In this document: one piece after another, positions 6,583 through 9,363 of the stretch
Layout of the letters: every line of letters begins with the position of its first letter
Position numbering within the stretch: the stretch's first letter is position 1
From: a bacterium
GTDB lineage: Bacteria; Verrucomicrobiota; Verrucomicrobiae; JAJYAR01
Reading direction: 5' to 3'
Assembly (NCBI GenBank): GCA_021779435.1
Contig: JAJYAR010000068.1
Coordinates: 1-9,363 of the forward strand
DNA: 9,363 bases
Notes under the pieces: generated by a model
What the model saw: only the letters and a program-made list of their open reading frames with translations
Told to the model about the DNA's origin: nothing
Databases searched by the model: none
Program-made: the position numbers and the translations under genes

Positions 6583-7587
6583 ATGAAGACGCCGCTTCCG
6601 TTCCTCGCCCTCGCCGCCGTGGCCTTCGCTGCAACCGGTTCCTATCACGTCGCCAGAACCTACGTTCTCGGGGGCGACGGCGGCTGGGATTATGTTATCC
6701 CCGATCCGCCCAATCATCGTCTTTTCATCGCCCGCGAAAACCGCCTCATGGTCGTCGACGAAAACACCGGCAAACTCATTGGAGAGGTCACCGGCATCAA
6801 CGGCGCGCACGGAACCGCCGTCGCCGCCGCCTACGGCCACGCGTTCGCCACCTCGAGCGAAGACCAATCCGTCGTGATGTTCGACCTGAAAACCTTCAAG
6901 ATCCTCAAGCGCATCCCGGCCGCCGACGACGCCGACGGCATCCTCTACGACCAGCCCTCCGGCCGCGTCTTCAGCCTGAACGGCGACGCCAACTCGGCCA
7001 CCATCATCGACGCGCGCGCCGGAAACCTCGTCATGAACCTCCCGCTCGGCGGGAAACCCGAGTATGGCGCCTCGGCGGGCGACGGTAAGCTGTACGTCAA
7101 CATCGCCGACAAGAGCCAAATCGTCGAAATCGACACGAAAGCCGCTAAGATTCTCCGCCGCTGGTCCACCGCCCCCTGCGAGCACCCCGTCCCCATGGCC
7201 ATCGACACCGCCCATCGCCGCCTGTTCAGCGGATGCCGTAGCGGCGTCCTCGCCATCTCCGATTACGACGCAGGCAAGGTCGTCGCCACCGTCCCCATCG
7301 GCCAGGGCGTCGACGGCGCCGGCTTCGATCCGGCCCTCGGCAACGTCTTCGCCTCCAACGCCGACGGCAAACTCACCGTCATCCACCAGGACTCGCCCGG
7401 CTCCTACCGCGTCGTCGAAAACGTCCCCACCCCGCCTCGCTCCCGCAACATGGGCCTCGACCCCACCACTCACCGCATCTACCTCGTCTCGGCCAAATTC
7501 GGCGAAGCCCAACCCCATCACCGGCCGCCGGTGCTTCCAGGCACGTTCAGCCTCCTGGTCGTCGAACCTGCCGCGGGCGCACACTAG
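6583..7587 (+). CDS. Secreted YVTN-family-like beta-propeller protein, function unknown
   Basis: A 334-residue protein with a signal peptide: MKTPLPFLALAAVAFAATGS has a short basic start and a hydrophobic core, and cleavage is likely near residues 17-20. The rest is repetitive beta-propeller sequence with blades of the form 'x-D-x-x-T-G-K-x-I': RLMVVDENTGKLIGEV (54-69), VVMFDLKTFKILKRI (97-111), ATIIDARAGNLVMNL (139-153), IVEIDTKAAKILRRW (180-194), VLAISDYDAGKVVATV (222-237) and KLTVIHQDSPGSYRVV (263-278). C199 and C218 flank one strand pair and could form a disulfide outside the cytoplasm. The C-terminal stretch from MGLDPTTHRIYLVSAKFG to LPGTFSLLVV is familiar from acidobacterial homologues annotated as YVTN beta-propeller proteins. 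No catalytic residues can be named; binding or scaffold roles, or lactonase-like activity, are all open. It is followed after 8 bases by the permease, so the two are probably co-transcribed. Confidence 0.87.
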   Translation: MKTPLPFLALAAVAFAATGSYHVARTYVLGGDGGWDYVIPDPPNHRLFIARENRLMVVDENTGKLIGEVTGINGAHGTAVAAAYGHAFATSSEDQSVVMFDLKTFKILKRIPAADDADGILYDQPSGRVFSLNGDANSATIIDARAGNLVMNLPLGGKPEYGASAGDGKLYVNIADKSQIVEIDTKAAKILRRWSTAPCEHPVPMAIDTAHRRLFSGCRSGVLAISDYDAGKVVATVPIGQGVDGAGFDPALGNVFASNADGKLTVIHQDSPGSYRVVENVPTPPRSRNMGLDPTTHRIYLVSAKFGEAQPHHRPPVLPGTFSLLVVEPAAGAH

Positions 7588-7595
7588 ACCGTGAA

Positions 7596-9363
7596 ATGAA
7601 CAGCCTCTGGCAGGACGTTCGCTTCGGGCTGAGGCTTTTCGAAAAGAGCCCGGGCGCCACGCTTGTGGCTATCGTGGCGCTCGCCCTGGGAATCGGCGCG
7701 AACGCCACGGTATTCACCATCGCCAACGGCTTCCTCCTCCGGAATCTGCCGTTCGCCGGCAGCAGCCGGATTGTCTACATCGCCGCCACGCGCGGCGACG
7801 AAGACGAAGGCCGCGGGGTCTCCTATCCCGACTTCCTCGACTATCAGCGCGAAGCCACGTCGTTCGAAACCGAGCCCGCGAGTCCGGCCCGCGCCAATTC
7901 CCTCGGCGCCTTCTCGCGCTTCGACGTTGACTTGAGCGACAACGTCAGCCTGCCGAACCAATACAAGGGCGCTCGCATGTCGCCCAACGCATTCGCCCTG
8001 ATCGGGCAGCGTCCGGTCCTCGGACGCGATTTCACGGCCGAGGACGCTCTGCCTTCGTCCCCCAAGGTCGCCATCCTCGCATTCGGCCTTTGGAAAAGCC
8101 GCTACGACGGCGATCCTTCCGTGATCGGATCCACCATCAGGGTCAACGAAGAACCCACCATCGTGATCGGCGTGATGGGTCCCGGCTTGCGGTTTCCCGG
8201 CGACAGCAGCCTGTGGATCCCCCTAACACCGGAAGGAAACTGGCGCCGGCGCAGCTACCGCGCGCTCACGATGTTCGGCCGGCTCGCTCCCCATGCCACG
8301 ATCGACTCGGCGCGCGCGGAGTTGACCACGCTCGCTCGCAACCTCGAACGGCGATACCCGGAAACCGACAAAGGCCTCGAGGTCCGGCTGGAAAGCTTCA
8401 ACGATTTCTTCGTCGGCCAGGACACGCGCTCCACTCTTTTCGCGCTGGCCGGCGCGGTTGGCTTCGTTTTGTTGATTGCCTGCGGCAACGTCGCCAACCT
8501 GTTGCTGGCCCGCGCCGTGCTACGGGAGCGCGAACTCTCCGTCCGCGCCGCCCTCGGCGCCGGGCGCGGCCGGCTCGTCCGGCAACTTCTCGTCGAAAGC
8601 CTCCTGCTTTCTCTGGCCGGTGGCACGGCAGGCACAGTGCTCGGAATCTGGGGCGTCCGCCTCTTCCGCGGCGCAAGCCTCGGCCGGCGCGGGCGCCGCC
8701 TCTCAACCACCCTCGTCACCGCCGAGCTGGCGCTCGCCTTCGTCCTGCTCTCCGGCGCCGGCCTCATGATTCGAAGCTTCGTGAAAATGGCGATGACTCC
8801 CGTCGGAGCCAACACCGGCCATCTCATGAGCATGGATGTACTGCTTCGCCCCGCGAAATATCCCACCCTGGCATCCCAGATATCGTTCTACGCCGAGCTG
8901 CAGGCGCGGGTGGCCAGCCTGCCAGGGGTTGTCAGCGTAGGCATGGCTTCGAACCTGCCTGGCGACGGCTGGACCGACTTCTACTACGAACCGGAGGGCC
9001 GGTCTCCCATCGACCCCCGCCGCCGTCCCCAGACCGGAGGCGTCGTCATCAGCCCGTCTTATTTCTCCCTGCTTGACGTCGGAGCCATTCGCGGCCGCGT
9101 GTTCACCGGCGACGACGGCAGAAACGGCGCCCACGTCCTCGTCGTCAACCGTTCCTTCGCACAGCGCTGCTGGCCCGGGCAGGATGCCATCGGCAAGCGG
9201 CTACGGGTGGTCGAACGCGAGGCCGGCGCCCCGCCCGGCGCGGCACAGCCCTGGTTCACCGTCGTCGGCGTCGTGCCCGACATCGTGCAGAACGACGTCA
9301 GCCAGGGACTTCATGACCCGCTCGTTTATCTGCCGTACATCGAACTGCCTCAGCGCGAAATGG
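7596..9363 (+). CDS. MacB/FtsX-type ABC transporter permease (acidobacterial ADOP-like), C-terminus cut by window edge, with an apparent internal in-frame deletion
   Basis: The frame is open for 589 codons from ATG 7596 to the window edge. The start MNSLWQDVRFGLRLFEKSPG followed by LALGIGANATVFTIANGFLL (helix 1, about 21-43) is the signature of the large two-FtsX-domain permeases abundant in acidobacteria. A MacB-like periplasmic domain follows (about 50-270; landmarks GRDFTAEDA, FGLWKSRYDGDPSVIGSTI, VIGVMGPGLRFP). Helix 2 is at about 281-303 (GFVLLIACGNVANLLLA), the cytoplasmic RERELSVRAALGAGRGRLVRQ loop comes next, and helix 3 is at about 330-357. The next helix (about 370-391, LALAFVLLSGAGLMIRSF) belongs to the second half, followed by a second periplasmic domain that continues past the edge. 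The usual stretch holding the fourth helix of the first FtsX domain is missing at about residues 357-358. There is no clear Shine-Dalgarno, so translation is probably coupled to the gene 8 bases upstream. The partner ATPase is not seen, and the exported substrate is unknown. Confidence 0.85.
   Translation, partial: MNSLWQDVRFGLRLFEKSPGATLVAIVALALGIGANATVFTIANGFLLRNLPFAGSSRIVYIAATRGDEDEGRGVSYPDFLDYQREATSFETEPASPARANSLGAFSRFDVDLSDNVSLPNQYKGARMSPNAFALIGQRPVLGRDFTAEDALPSSPKVAILAFGLWKSRYDGDPSVIGSTIRVNEEPTIVIGVMGPGLRFPGDSSLWIPLTPEGNWRRRSYRALTMFGRLAPHATIDSARAELTTLARNLERRYPETDKGLEVRLESFNDFFVGQDTRSTLFALAGAVGFVLLIACGNVANLLLARAVLRERELSVRAALGAGRGRLVRQLLVESLLLSLAGGTAGTVLGIWGVRLFRGASLGRRGRRLSTTLVTAELALAFVLLSGAGLMIRSFVKMAMTPVGANTGHLMSMDVLLRPAKYPTLASQISFYAELQARVASLPGVVSVGMASNLPGDGWTDFYYEPEGRSPIDPRRRPQTGGVVISPSYFSLLDVGAIRGRVFTGDDGRNGAHVLVVNRSFAQRCWPGQDAIGKRLRVVEREAGAPPGAAQPWFTVVGVVPDIVQNDVSQGLHDPLVYLPYIELPQREM
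8655..8680 (+). other. Junction of an apparent in-frame internal deletion in the permease
   Basis: Around codons 354-362 the protein passes directly from WGVRLF, which ends helix 3 of the first FtsX domain, to RGASLGRRGRR, which normally follows the fourth helix as the basic linker into the second half. Related permeases, as I know them, carry about 65-75 residues here, including the helix around '(V)LLFTLA...TGLLFGLAPAL'. The reading frame is kept. Confidence 0.55.

Noticed and set aside
6526..7584. Minus-strand frame of 352 codons opposite the beta-propeller gene
   Set aside because: Val/Gly/Asp-rich antisense shadow typical of a GC-rich gene with C-ending codons; it has no ribosome site or motif.
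8090..9076. Plus-strand frame of 328 codons inside the permease region
   Set aside because: It is out of frame with the permease, whose helices and periplasmic-domain motifs are clear. The alternative product is Arg/Pro-rich noise.

Overview
This GC-rich window (roughly 65% by eye) carries six protein-coding genes and almost no non-coding space. It looks like chromosomal sequence from an Acidobacteriota-type soil bacterium, possibly Bryobacterales/Solibacter-like. That is an inference from the gene content: a MacB/FtsX permease of the kind expanded in acidobacteria, a YVTN-type secreted beta-propeller, and an ECF sigma factor with an RskA-type anti-sigma factor. No rRNA, tRNA, CRISPR array, insertion sequence or phage gene was seen.

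Left part, minus strand (read right to left, 6468 to 1): a radical SAM protein with extra C-terminal cysteines; 19 bases later a 1328-residue protein; then, after 91 bases, an ECF sigma factor that starts at TTG and overlaps its anti-sigma partner by ATGA. The anti-sigma gene runs off the left edge.

The 1328-residue protein is the most striking item. It is one uninterrupted chain holding a complete type IA topoisomerase III (Toprim to catalytic Tyr331) and a complete RecQ helicase (helicase core, zinc/RQC region, HRDC). This would be a single-polypeptide version of the RecQ-Topo III partnership that resolves recombination and replication intermediates in bacteria and eukaryotes.

Right part, plus strand (6583 to the right edge): a divergent unit with a secreted beta-propeller protein followed 8 bases later by a large MacB/FtsX-type permease that runs off the right edge. 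The permease appears to lack about 70 residues, including one membrane helix, between its first and second halves. The 114-base divergent intergenic region holds a plausible promoter for the plus-strand unit and a weak -10-like element for the minus-strand unit.

The two edge genes are seen only in part. Functional coupling between the radical SAM gene and the topoisomerase-helicase is suggested only by spacing and direction.
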